Positions 25,121-36,330 of a DNA stretch of 64,000 nt are shown in pieces. The translations under genes and the position numbers were made by a program. The DNA comes from Artemisia argyi. Taxonomy: Eukaryota > Streptophyta > Magnoliopsida > Asterales > Asteraceae. Location of the stretch: positions 170,869,718 through 170,933,717 of the forward strand of contig CM060704.1 of the NCBI GenBank assembly GCA_030686995.1. The letters are read 5' to 3'. Each line of letters starts with the position of its first letter. The stretch's first letter is position 1. The notes under the pieces were generated by a model, which searched no databases, was not told the DNA's origin, and worked only from the letters and a program-made list of their open reading frames with translations.

Positions 25121-25504
25121 TATGGTTTAGAAAAACATTTTTTACATTTGCTACTATGGTTTGGCATGGTAGATTGAAGTAATGAAAGTCGTATTTTTGG
25201 TTTAATATTGGCATATTGTGCAGTTATGAACTCTCTTCTTGTCACACATTTCTGAAGATATTACAGACGCGATGACTTTCTCAGGTGATATTTTGTGGTT
25301 AAAAGTCAAAAACCATGACTTTTTTGTCACTCTATATTCAATATATTTAGTTAGTAATTATTTAATGTTTATTTAAACGACCATTAAAAACTTACTTTCT
25401 TGAACACTGAAGAAATTAACATCATGGTCTTAGGGTGCAATCATGCTCTCCAAAAAGTTGTATATTATGGTTCTATTATTGGTGGAAATTTACTTAAATT
25501 ACTC

Positions 25505-26247
25505 ACCTGAAGAGGTAAAGGAAGGCGGTGTCAATAAAGATGACAAAGAGGATGAACGAGAAGACAAAGAGCAGGAAGATTGTGAAGAAGAAAGAACCCT
25601 TCCTGTTTAGGAACATGAAAAACCTCATTCTGCATCAAAGGAAAAGAAATCTCACATTTCAAAAACCGACATTAGTTGGGTTGGGAAAATGGCTGATGAC
25701 AAGGCTCTTTATAAGGAGGTTGTTCTTCGGGGAAGAGGTGGTTGCTTTACGCAGTTCGGTGATGGTTGAAGATTCTATCTATTATGTAGAATACCTGTTT
25801 AAAGACTATGACTTTACAAAATTTGCTCATGGGTGATTGATGTTAAAAGGTTGTGACACTGTTCTTGGTGACACTGCAAATGAGAGGGAAGTGTTTTTGA
25901 CTAATGATTGCATGGATTTTGAACTTGATGATGTTATACTAGCTGTGGTGGTGGAGATCAGAAGATTGCCTTGGGGTCATGAGCATCGCAAGGCTAATGC
26001 AAATTCTGATAAAGGCTTGCCCGTTGAGTTACTGTAAGAGTTTATACTGGCCTAAAAAGAGGTGCTTTATTTTGTGTGCAAACTGATAAAATGGGCCTTG
26101 GAAATGGGCTATGTCATTCATGTAAAATCATGGAAGATGAGGAAGGAGGCTTTTGAGCTAAATGAATCCAAGACATGATTCACATACATGGCAACATATT
26201 ACAGTGTTGATGATTTCCTGTATGTTGGTCCTCATAACTTGGATAGG
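25505..26247 (+). pseudogene. Captured fragment of a MET1/DNMT1-type cytosine-5 DNA methyltransferase gene
   Basis: In three successive frames the segment reads an acidic stretch (NKDDKEDEREDKEQEDCEEE, 25525-25595), SWVGKMADDKALYKEVVLRG (about 25675), YYVEYLFKDYDFTKFAHG, GCDTVLGDTANEREVFLTND, then VVVEIRRLPWGHEHRKANAN. After 26030 come CKSLYWP, RGALFCVQTDKMGLG, LCHSCK, FKLNESKT and YSVDDFLYVGPHNLD. This is the order I recall for plant MET1 from the start of BAH1 through the linker to the start of BAH2. The methyltransferase domain is absent. Stops and frameshifts (near 25610, 25770, 25834, 26036) make it non-coding. A short internal deletion after NANSDK is likely. It lies inside a TIR element, so capture is inferred. 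Confidence 0.75.
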
Positions 26248-26548
26248 AGATGTAGCTATTTAATTTATATGTTTGGTTGCTATTATCTGATGTTTCATCA
26301 ACAATAATACTATATAAAGAATTTGTACTTTAGACATTAATTGTTGTGAAAAGCTGGAAGGATTATTGTATAGTGTGAAGTTGGGTTTTATTATATAGGT
26401 TGTTAGGATTATAGTTAGATTGTTAAATTACTTTTATACCCTTAATAGTTAGTTATGATTATAGTTAATCTCACCCATTGATTTTTAATCAATGGTCAAA
26501 AATCCTTCTTATTCTTTTTACAAAAATATCTCTTTTTATTTGATCTCA

Positions 26549-26552
<4 letters not shown>

Positions 26553-26626
<74 letters not shown>
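26553..26626. repeat. (TA)n shared by two elements
   Basis: Pure TA repeat of 74 bases between the right end of one TIR element and the left end of the next. Confidence 0.9.
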
Positions 26627-26628
<2 letters not shown>

Positions 26629-28857
26629 ATGAGGTTTTTTTCAGAACCAAATAAATTGCGAGAACTGCGAGAACCAACATCAACCAATCAGATTTTTTTA
26701 AATATTTGTTTTTAATATTTAATTCAAAAGGGTACAATAGTAAAATTACAATTTTATTTTCTTTTTGATATTTTTAATATAAAAAACGTTTTATTTGGTT
26801 CCTAATTTTTAGGGGTTTTTTTTATGAATAATTTTTTTTTTCAGGATTTGAGAATGTAAGGTGCGCATGTGTTTTTTTGGTTTAATCTAGTATTAACCGC
26901 TTAAATTCTTTGTTTTCGGAATTGTATTTTTATTTTTTGGTTTTTTTTCAACATTTGTGTTTTCTAAAAGTGAGTTGCCTATGTGTTTTTCTAAAATAAT
27001 ATGTTTTGAAGTACAATTCTTTAATATTCAAAGCTTAAAATCAATGACAAACATTATATAAATGTCTAAAAGAAAACGAAAGTACAATATATCGATTATA
27101 CATATGTGCACTTATAATTATCGCAATAAGAGATGATCTTTCTATATACATGTTGTATATGCACATGTATTTTTCCTCATTGGCCACTCTCAATCTCTTT
27201 GTATGCATATGTTCATTTGAGTTTGTCCATATGCCCTTATAATACGTATGTGCACTCTTCATGTTGCTCATTATACTTATACCTGTACCCACAAACAAAT
27301 AATAGACGAATAATTTAATCACAACAACTAACAAAACACATATGCACAAAAGGAACAAGTTTATGAAACTCTAAAAACACATGTGCATAGAAGGTTTCAA
27401 ATTCACCAAAAACTACAAAAACACATATGCACTTTCAAAAACACATATGCACGCTCGAGTTACTTTATAAGACATGAGATCCACTCTCATTCTTGTGACC
27501 CCGCTTAATAGAGCAACTATTATAAATGCATATGCACACTTACATATTTTATGCACACTTACATATTTTTTTCTTGTATGATCATATGCATACAAAAACT
27601 AACGCACCAACTACAAAGTATGATTTTGCATATAAAACACATTTACTTTCCATTAGAAGATCTATGGATTAAAGGATATTATTCATTAAACAAGTTTGTC
27701 TCATTTGACTTACCAAGTATTCTTGCTCCATCCTTTACAACAACATTCCCTTCTTCACTTTAGACTTTCACTATATCTCATTAGCCGAAAACCATAAACT
27801 TTGATCCCCGTACGCAAACGTGCAGAGGTTGTCGTCGTCATCATCATCTATTAGTCAACAAGAATACACCATCAGAACACAAATGTCTAGTGTTTGATTC
27901 AATTACAGGAAGTACTCAAATAACCATATACATGTATTAAAAAATACCATTAGAACGCAAAAGTTACATCCCAATCATCTTGTTTGACACAACTCCAAAT
28001 GACCAATTAACCAAAAGATTATCTAAATGTTTTTCCAATCATCTTGTTTGACACAATCCCATATTTAAAAAGGTTTTATTTTTTAAATGTTTTTCCTTTC
28101 TACGTAACTTAATCAAAAGATTATCTATACTATTTATTTTTAAAAAGATATGAAGAATGCTGAGGCATATGTTTTTGTTATGTTTTCCCTTCAAAGTATA
28201 GCAGATACAAGTGGTATCAAATTGAAAAGTCAAAGTGAAGTTTAATATAATAAAATTATAAAAATAATATTTGAGATCTAGATAACTACTACTACTATAT
28301 GTGCAATATGTGTAGGGACATTGGAGGCATCTGTCGCCATAACATAACGATATCCATCGTTAAATTTATGTTACACAATATAATCTATTTTTTTTAGATC
28401 GAAACCTGTATTTCGTTTTTGGATCAAAAGCCACAAAAAATTCAGATCGAATCTTTGATTATTTCTTCAGATCGAAACAAGATTAAAAATTTTTGATTTA
28501 CACATATTAAAGTAAAAAACGATTCATAAATAAAAGAACTTACAACATTTGAATGTAGGGTTGGATAGAAGATTTTATTATTTCCTTTAATCGGTTCATG
28601 GATTATGGTGGCGGTTTAGTTGGTGGTTTGTGGTGGATTCATGTGTTTAAGATGAGAGAGAACGGTTGATAGAAAAGAGAGTGTTTTTAGGTTAAAGTGG
28701 GGGACACAAAATTCCTTATTTGCCCTTCCATCATTTATACAATATAACCTGATTTTTTAATTTATTACTTTTATGTCACCATTATTTTTAACCATTGATC
28801 AAAAAATAGAAGGCTAAGATTGGTTCTCGCAATTTATTTGGTTCTGAAAAGAACCTC

Positions 28858-28860
<3 letters not shown>
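26627..28860. mobile_element. 2.2-kb terminal-inverted-repeat element, cargo unidentified
   Basis: The left end (ggatgaggtttttttcagaa) and the complement of the right end (tgtgaggttcttttcagaac) continue together through ccaaataaattgcgagaac. Each end abuts (TA)n (26553-26626 and 28861-28912). The interior is AT-rich, with many cacatatgcac motifs (27000-27600) and no convincing ORF or transposase. The termini are unlike those of the neighbour at 22981-26552. Confidence 0.65.

Positions 28861-28912
<52 letters not shown>
28861..28912. repeat. (TA)n microsatellite
   Basis: Pure TA repeat abutting the right end of the 26627-28860 element. Confidence 0.9.
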
Positions 28913-28917
<5 letters not shown>

Positions 28918-28983
28918 ATTTATTTATTTATTTTTTTCGTTCAAACAGCCAAATCACAAGACCAAATTCAATTATGTTCTATA

Positions 28984-29307
28984 TTAGCTAGAAGCATAAG
29001 GTAACAAAGTAACTGTTGATGTATCGCAGCCAAAGACATCACAATACGCTTTCCATGTTAACATAAAAACTGCCACAATGCTAACCATGAAAGCAACGAT
29101 CTTCCATGAACGTTCTACAAAACCACCAATAGCCCTCAAACCAACGAGCAACCAACGCGCTAGCTTCTTCAAAAGCAAATGCAACTTCATCCTTAGCCCT
29201 TTTTCATATACCTTATTCACTTCATCAATCATTTCTTGCAACTTTGATTTCTCTTTTGTTTTCTTTATCGTTATAGAATTACTCATCCCAGTGAAAAGTT
29301 TGACAAC
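28984..29307 (-). pseudogene. DUF247-A, C-terminal part (cut off by CACTA element)
   Basis: The minus strand reads VKLFTGMSNSITIKK, then KLQEMIDEVNKVYEKGLR, then a hydrophobic helix (IVAFMVSIVAVFMLTW) and a stop at 28984-28986. This matches the C-terminal end of DUF247 proteins, including the kMFNGM and LNKVYES motifs and membrane segment of DUF247-E in this window. At 29307 the coding sequence stops exactly at the CACTA end. The missing upstream part resumes at 36334 in phase, so this is the tail of a split gene. Confidence 0.9.
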
Positions 29308-29330
29308 CACTACAAAAATGGGATCGATTT

Positions 29331-29770
29331 GGGTCGACAATGTCGACCCAAAGGTTGAAGTGGGGTCGTACCAAACAGTTTGGGTCGACAATTTCGACCC
29401 TTTCGGGTTGTACCAATTTCCTCGTCCCAAAAACGTTTGGAACGACATTTTTAAAACGAATGAGACGACATCCATTTACCGGTCAACAATGAATATTTCC
29501 TTTGGAACGACATTGTCGTTCCAAATCTCTATTTATTTTTTGCAAATCATTTATGTAAATACACGAAAAATATTTTGGAAAATACCCATTGGAACGACAA
29601 TGTCGTTCCAACATTTTATTTATTTTACATGTTTTACTCATTTAAATACTAAAAATATTTTTGAAAATTCCCAATGGAACGACATTGTCGTTCCAAAGGT
29701 TTTAAATATTTAAAAAATTTGCCAACTGGAACGATTCTTTCTTGTACTTTTGGGACGACATTGTCGTCCC
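29331..29770. repeat. Left subterminal palindrome cluster of the CACTA element
   Basis: Six 19-bp palindromes of the type ggaacgacattgtcgttcc (variants gggtcgac...gtcgaccc and gggacgac...gtcgtccc) at 29331, 29382, 29504, 29591, 29676 and 29752. In En/Spm-type elements such subterminal repeats bind the TNPA protein, and that role is inferred here. Confidence 0.9.
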
Positions 29771-30073
29771 ATTTTGTGAAGTATGCAAAAAAAAAATGCA
29801 GCAGCAGCCTGCATTTCCAGGTTTTTTCCGGAATATTTTCCCGAAAAAACCTACCATTACACAAGCTGTAAATCAACCAATATCCGCAATACCAATTCGG
29901 CAATATGATACAATACCAAATTACTCATCTATTACTTAAATTCGACAAATACGATACAAATTAAACTAACAAATACGAACTTTATACAAAAACAAACCAA
30001 GATTCGGCAATATATAGATTCTAGTATTACATAACTAATAACAAATAGGATACAAATTAAACTACGCCTACGT

Positions 30074-30865
30074 CTACTCCTCCTCCTCCGATTCCTCCCC
30101 CTCCTCCTCCCCCTCCTCCTCCTCCCCCTCCTCCTCCGATTCCTCCCCCCTCCTCCTCCCCCCTCCTCCTCCCCCCTCCTCCTCCCCCTCCTCCTCCTCA
30201 CTACCACTAGCATTAAAATTCTCGGGAATGTGGCTCATATGAGGATTAGTTTGTCTTATATATTGGTTAAGGTCGGGTAGGGGGTCGGAATAATTAAGAT
30301 TAGGATTCGGGTTAGAACTACTACCCTGGCATGTAGTAGAGTTATGAAAGACGGGACGATAACAATTTTCGAAGGAATTAGGGCTGGGAAATGGGGGAAA
30401 TGGGGGAAATGGGGGATTTTGTGGTAATCCTGAAAAGTCAACAGGAAACGGATTACCTGAGCTGCTGTTGTTGTTGTAATGGCTAACAAACTGGCCAAAC
30501 ATAGATTCGAAGTTGGCTTGTCGAGACTAAATCTGTTGCTGCTGAAGTAGGAGTATTTCATTTTGCCTCCTCAACAATTCATTCTCTTGTTCCTTTTGTC
30601 TTAAGACCGCCGAAATAGCCTCAGTAGCATTGTTTTGTTGAAGCGGATAATGAGAGTACCTCGATGAAGCTTTGCCGCTACCCGGCATTAGCCTGCCAAC
30701 GCCCTTATAATTTTGCCGGTTGTTACTGCGGGCTGTCTTATCGAGTACTTGCTTCTCAGTCATTAACGGGGCCGTACCGGCTTTAACTTGTTGCCACAAC
30801 TCCTTCATCGCCAACTGTGTAAGTCAAAAAAAAATATATTTATATATATGTTAAAAAAAGGTAAG

Positions 30866-30930
<65 letters not shown>

Positions 30931-32145
30931 GTATATATATATACACGTTAACCAAAAAAAAAAAGAAAAAAAAGAAAAAAAAAGAGGTAAGTTAAAAAAA
31001 ACAAGTAACTTGATATTAATTACGCATGTTAGGAGATAAATTACTTACATAAGCCTTCTCGTTTTCTTCACTTGTAAAGACGCCATCTTTTCTTGTATGG
31101 CCTATCCTATACGTCTCCACGAGTTCTTCATTCTGCCCGTTCTTCGCAACCCGCTATACATACAACATAAAATAAATTAATAACGAGTTATATATAAACA
31201 TTATATAGACATTTGAAAATCAAAAAATTATAATGAGTCTTACGCGCTCCGTTCGTCCTTGTACGAACGACTTCCTCCCTTGGTGGGTTTTAGCAGTGTT
31301 CTTTGCCCGGTTTTCTGCATTTTTTGCAGATCTCGCCATTCGTCCCGGATCAGAAAACCAGTTGACCAACGACTCCCACTCCGCTTGGCTTCTGCTACCC
31401 CACACTGTCGACGGCGGTGGATTTTGCTTTGCCGTCTCGGGTGTCGGTTGTGTGTCAAAGTATGCGGTTTTTATCCTGTTTCTATGCTTGCGCCATAGTA
31501 ACCGCAGCTGAAGCCCAATCCCAGTAATTATCCGTTCCCCAACCGTGTAGACATTCCGCCCAACCCTTATATTGTCATTCCTGTTTAACCAAGGCGTGAG
31601 CTCGAAATAAGTCTGCAAATAAATATACACATTTAAATAAACAAACAATTTAAATATAGCACGCATATCTAAACGGTCGATAATGATAAGAATACAAATA
31701 TAATAAACAATTAATACCTCGAGTGTGGGAAATATGTGAGCCATAAAAGGCTCCGGAATCTGCTCCCAGTGCTCGCAGTCAAAGGGAAGTGGACTAACTA
31801 GTTCCCCCAAAAGACTACTGAACTGCGGTGCCCACGTGCCCACAGCTGTAAAGGTACCTAGATCATCAACGTCAAAGCCGATGGGCAAAGGCCGATTATT
31901 GTTCGATTTGAACGCACTCCTTATGACCCGATTTGAGGTCACACTCGAAACCGAAGCTACAAATATAAGTTATTGAGTCGTGAGAATACAAGTAAAAAAA
32001 TTTAGTTTTATCAATAAAAAACTTCAAATAAAAATCACAATTTCTTACCGAAACAGTAGCCCGGCGTAGTAAAATAGGGTTGGTGTGGTGGTGGTGGATC
32101 ACCACCGGCATCCCCGCCGTGTGCTTGGGGACCTACACACGCCAT
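30074..32145 (-). pseudogene. CACTA TNPA-like gene, five exons, one in-frame stop
   Basis: Five exons with canonical GT-AG junctions can be read on the minus strand: 32145-32049 (ATG at 32145), 31956-31718, 31612-31244, 31153-31049 and 30814-30074. The middle exons read IGFDVDDLGTF, PWLNRNDNIRVGRNVYTVG, TVWGSRSQAEWESLVNWFSD, ARSAKNAENRAKNTAKTHQG and ETYRIGHTRKDGVF. This resembles the plant En/Spm Transposase_24 family (WxxLVxYW, RSxxNxxNRxK, HTxGxKSF, TRKDG; recalled). The last exon has a Gln-rich heptad-like stretch, a Pro/Asn-rich stretch and a Glu/Gly/Arg-rich low-complexity tail. A TAG at 30527-30529 interrupts the last exon, which otherwise stays in frame to 30074. It would be a DNA-binding accessory protein of the element. 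Confidence 0.75.
30868..30925. repeat. (TA)n microsatellite in CACTA intron
   Basis: Alternating TA within the intron between the last two exons of the TNPA-like gene. Confidence 0.85.
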
Positions 32146-32600
32146 CTGTAAAATTATAAGTACAAGAACACACAATTTCGTGGACCAATTAATACTAATA
32201 AACACATTCATATAAATATACAATATCATTCCAATAAAAAAGTCACATAAGTTTAACAATACAATATCATTCCAATAACAAATACATTACTAATTAAATT
32301 ACATACTAATAAACAAAAACAAAATATGGAAATAAAGAAAACATACTAGATGTCACAGTTGGTACACGGCTCAAAGAGAAGAAGAAAGATAGAGAGGTGG
32401 TGCTTTTGCGATGGTCCTACACAAACATACATTTCATAAAAAAAAAATTACAATTCACATAAGTTTAACAATTATACTAACCAAATTACAATATCATAAG
32501 AGTAATTAAATTATATACCTAGTTCGCGGCTAAAATAGAGGAAGAGAAGAAAAGAGAAAAAGAGGAAAATAGGTGTTGTCCCGGCTGTCCTGGCTAACCA

Positions 32601-32645
<45 letters not shown>

Positions 32646-32904
32646 AACCTAAATTAATACCAACTTCATTTTAGCACATCAATACTTGTAAACTTTACTA
32701 CAATGTCTAACAAAACACAAGCTAAATTAATACCGGCTGTCCATAACTTTTGAGGACGACATTGTCGTACCAAAAAAACACTTTAATACAATAAAAAAAA
32801 ACACAAGCTAGAGGTGGTCCATAACTTTGTCCCGGCTGTCCATAAATTTTGAGGACGACATTGTCGTACCAAAACACTTTAACACAATAAAAAAAACATA
32901 CCTT

Positions 32905-32960
<56 letters not shown>

Positions 32961-33553
32961 ATACCTTTGACGGTGGTGCTGCTGCTGCTGCCGTGGTGGT
33001 TCACTGTGGTGGTGCTGCTGCTGCCATCTAACGCCACCACAAACACAACACAAAATAGAAACAAAGATTATCAAACCTAGGAATATCAATAACAAAACTA
33101 ATTAACAAAATGAAATTAACAAAAAATTCATACCTTTACACAAACCAAATTAACAAAAATTAAACAAATTGTGCACAGTGGTGCGTGTGTAATTGGTGTT
33201 TTGAGGTGATTGTGGTGTCGAATGTGGTATTAATTTGATTGTGTTGGTGTAGAATCGAAGAAGATAAAGATGGTGTATTGATGTGGGGTTTTTTTTTTTT
33301 TCGCTTCTGATAGAACAGATATGGTTTGACTCGTGGGTTATTCAATTATTAAGCCCTTTGGGTCGACATTGTCGTCCCAATGGGTGCACGATTTTTTTTA
33401 ATCCCTTTGGGTCGACATTGTCGTACCAAAGGGAGTAAGATTTTTTCTTTTTTTTTTGCTTTTTTAATTTTGGAACGATAATGTCGTTCCAAATATTGTG
33501 CCGGGATAAATTATTTCACGGCGTGGGTACTTTAAATTTTGGTGAAAAATTTT
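32146..33553. other. CACTA 5' leader region with A-runs and an internal palindrome cluster
   Basis: No coding sequence. There are long A tracts (32608-32644 and 32910-32959), a ctg/gctg-rich patch at about 32975-33030, and palindromes at about 32750 and 32854 (imperfect). A further cluster lies at 33360, 33409, 33472 and 33554, like those at the element ends. Confidence 0.6.
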
Positions 33554-35888
33554 GGAACGACATTGTCATTCCTTATGGATTTTTTATTTTTTTCATTTAT
33601 CTATTGCATACTAAAAATGATTTTAATTATTTAATTAATACTAAATAAATTAAAAATGATTTAAATTATTTAATTAATACTAAATAAATAAATAATGATT
33701 TAAATTAATTAAAAAAAATATTTAAATAAATTAAAATTATTTAAATAAATGTTGTAATCTTGTTTTGAATTATTTAATTAATACTAAATAAATACCAAAA
33801 ACGAGACAATCTTTTTTTTAATAAAAAATATTTAAAATTATTTAATTTAATTTAAAATTAAATCTAATAATCTATGCATAACGTGTTAAACGGATGAGTC
33901 GAGTTATTTCGACTATGCATAACATGTCAAGCGGATGAGTCGAGTTGTTATGACATGCATAACATGTTTAGCGGATGAGTCGAGTTGTTATGGATATCCA
34001 TATATAACAAGTTTAACGGATGAGTCGAGTTGTTATGACATGCATAACATGTTTAGCGGATGAGTCGAGTTGTTATGGATATCCATATATAACAAGTTTA
34101 ACGGATGAGTCGAGTTGTTATGACATGCATAACATGTTTAGCGGATGAGTCGAGTTGTTATGGATATCCATATATAACAAGTTTAACGGATGAGTCGAGT
34201 TGTTATGACATGCATAACATGTTTAGCGGATGAGTCGAGTTGTTATGGATATCCATATATAACAAGTTTAACGGATGAGTCGAGTTGTTATGACATGCAT
34301 AGCGTGTTAAACGGATGAGTCGAGTTATTATGGATATGCATATATAACAAGTTTAACGGATGAGTCGAGTTGTTACGGATATGCATAACATGTTTAACGG
34401 ATGAGTCGAGTTGTTATGGATATGCATAACACGTTAAACGGATATGCATAACATGTTTAACGGATGAGTCGAGTTGTTACGGATATGCATAACACTTGGC
34501 CCATAGTTAGGAGTTGCATCTTTCAAACTAGAACAAGATAAGCTGGAACTTTGTTGTTGAGCACGAGTTCCATAATTGCTCGGCTCATTCGTTTAACATC
34601 TTGTGTACAACCATATCATCTCGGCTCATTCGTTAAACGAAACAGACGAGTTAATAAACTGCTTTACGCATGGTGAGACATTGTGGTTAACACTTGGCCC
34701 ATTGTTTGGAATTGCATCTTTCAAACTATAACAAGATAAGCTGGAACTTTGTTGTTGAGCGCGAGTTCCAGTATTGCTCGGCTCATTCGTTTAACATCTC
34801 GTGTACAACCATATCATCTCGGCTCATTTGTTAAACGAAACAGGCGAGTTAATAAATTGCTTTACGCATGGTGAGCAATTATGGAACTCGTGCTCAACAA
34901 CAAAGTTCCAGCTTATCTTGTTCTAGTTTGAAATATGCAATTCTAAACAATGGGCCAAGTGTTAACCACAATGTCTCACCATGCGTAAAGCAGTTTATTA
35001 ACTCGCCTGTTTCGTTTAACGAATGAGCCGAGATGATATGGTTGTACACAAGATGTTAAACGAATGAGCCGAGCAATTATGGAACTCGTGCTCAACAACA
35101 AAGTTTCAGCTTATCTTGTTCTAGTTTGAAAGATGCAACTCCTAACTATGGGCCAAGTGTTATGCATATCCGTAACAACTCGACTCATCCGTTAAACATG
35201 TTATGCATATCCGTTTAACGTGTTATGCATATCCGTAACAACTCGACTCATCCGTTTAGCATGTTATGCATATTCATAACAACTAGACTCATCCGTTAAA
35301 CTTGTTATATATGCATATCCATAACAACTCGACTCATCCGCTAAACATGTTATGCATGTCATAACAACTCGACTCATCCGTTAAACTTGTTATATATGGA
35401 TATCCATAACAACTCGACTCATCCGCTAAACATGTTATGCATGTCATAACAACTCGACTCATCCGTTAAACTTGTTATATATGGATATCCATAACAACTC
35501 GACTCATCCGCTAAACATGTTATGCATGTCATAACAACTCGACTCATCCGTTTAACACGTTATGCATAGATTATTGGATTTAATTTTAAATTAAATAAAA
35601 TAATTTTAAATATTTTTTATTAAAAAAAAGATTGTCTCGTTTTTGGTATTTATTTAGTATTAATTAAATAATTCAAAACAAGATTACAACATCTATTTAA
35701 ATAATTTTAATTTATTTAAATATTTTTTAATTAATTTAAATCATTATTTATTTATTTAGTATTAATTAAATAATTTAAATAATTTTTAATTTATTTAGTA
35801 TTAATTAAATAATTAAAATCATTTTAGTATACAAAAGATAAATTAAAAAAAAAAAAAAAAAAAACAGAGGGAACGACAATGTCGTTCC
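33554..35888. repeat. 2.3-kb inverted repeat (foldback) inside the CACTA element
   Basis: The left arm (33554 to about 34690) and right arm (about 34875 to 35888) are inverted copies. Outer AT-rich parts around aattaatactaaataaa mirror each other. Arrays of gatgagtcgagttgtta (33887-34500) mirror taacaactcgactcatc (35165-35575). The inner part with ggcccatag and tttgttgttgagcacgagtt mirrors its complement near 35080-35160. The left side carries an extra, diverged copy of the inner unit (34680-34870), which forms the centre. Confidence 0.85.
33887..34500 (+). repeat. Tandem array with two alternating half-units (about 85 bp per pair)
   Basis: A core cggatgagtcgagttgtta is followed alternately by tgacatgcataacatgttta and by tggatatccatatataacaa. 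The pair recurs about four times with high similarity, then decays. Mirror arrays lie at 35165-35575 and, through the later tandem duplication, at 37735-38140. Confidence 0.85.
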
Positions 35889-36289
35889 TTTGGTTTTTTT
35901 TAAAAATAAAAATGATTTTTAAACCATTGGCACGACATTGTCGTTCCTTTGGTTTTTATATAAAATAAATTTGATTTTTTCACAACTGCTAATTGGGAAA
36001 AAAAGAAATAAAAATGATTTTTAAACCATTGGCACGACATTGTCGTTCCTTTGGTTTTATATAAAATAAATTTGATTTTTTCACAACAGCTAATTGGGGA
36101 AAAAAAAATAAATAACAGAAGGAACGACAATGTCGTTCCTTTTGTTTTTACATATAATAAAATTGATTTTTTAACCATTGGCACGACATTGTCGTTCCAA
36201 AATGTGTGGGCCCAAAATATTCGCGTTGACTGCTATATTTGGTGAAGAAAGTGGGACCCTTTGTCCAAATGGAACGACAATGTCGTTCC
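35870..36289. repeat. Right subterminal palindrome cluster of the CACTA element
   Basis: Six 19-bp palindromic sites of the type ggaacgacaatgtcgttcc or ggcacgacattgtcgttcc at 35870, 35929, 36031, 36121, 36180 and 36271, matching the left cluster in number and spacing. They include tandem copies of a roughly 100-bp block with cacaactgctaattggg. Confidence 0.9.
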
Positions 36290-36330
36290 AAATTTTTGCC
36301 CCGTCCCAAAGGTGCTCATTTGGTGTAGTG

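Larger units (their letters stand above)
22981..26552 (+). mobile_element. 3.6-kb terminal-inverted-repeat element carrying a MET1 gene fragment
   Basis: The left end (gggaggggttaaaataaaaa) and the complement of the right end (gggttgagatcaaataaaaa) are similar for about 100 bases. Both include aataaaaagag, gtaaaaagaataagaa and a 'taaaatcaatggatgaga'-type block. Both ends abut (TA)n. No transposase is visible. The interior holds a four-copy tandem repeat and a degraded MET1-type coding segment, i.e. a gene fragment inside inverted repeats in the manner of Pack-MULEs. The superfamily cannot be fixed because any target duplication is hidden in the (TA)n. Confidence 0.7.
29308..36330 (-). mobile_element. 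CACTA (En/Spm) element, 7.0 kb, inserted in DUF247-A
   Basis: The left end is CACTACAAAAATGGG and the right end is ...TTTGGTGTAGTG. The 3-bp target duplication AAC lies at 29305-29307 and 36331-36333. Clusters of a 19-bp palindrome mark both subterminal regions (six at 29331-29770, six at 35870-36289). It encodes a TNPA-like gene on the minus strand (30074-32145). No TNPD-type DDE transposase is visible, so it is probably non-autonomous. The right third is a 2.3-kb foldback. It was inserted between two codons of DUF247-A. Confidence 0.93.

Noticed and set aside
27041..27358. 105-aa minus-strand ORF in the 26627-28860 element
   Set aside because: Built on the cacatatgcac motif array; no recognisable domain or coding bias.
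29078..29713. 211-aa plus-strand ORF
   Set aside because: It is antisense to the DUF247-A tail and then runs through CACTA subterminal palindromes.
33887..34500. Possible hammerhead ribozyme array (cggatgagtcgag resembles CUGAUGA plus stem)
   Set aside because: The conserved CUGAUGA is CGGATGA here and no GAAA or cleavage-site GUC with matching stems follows at the right spacing.
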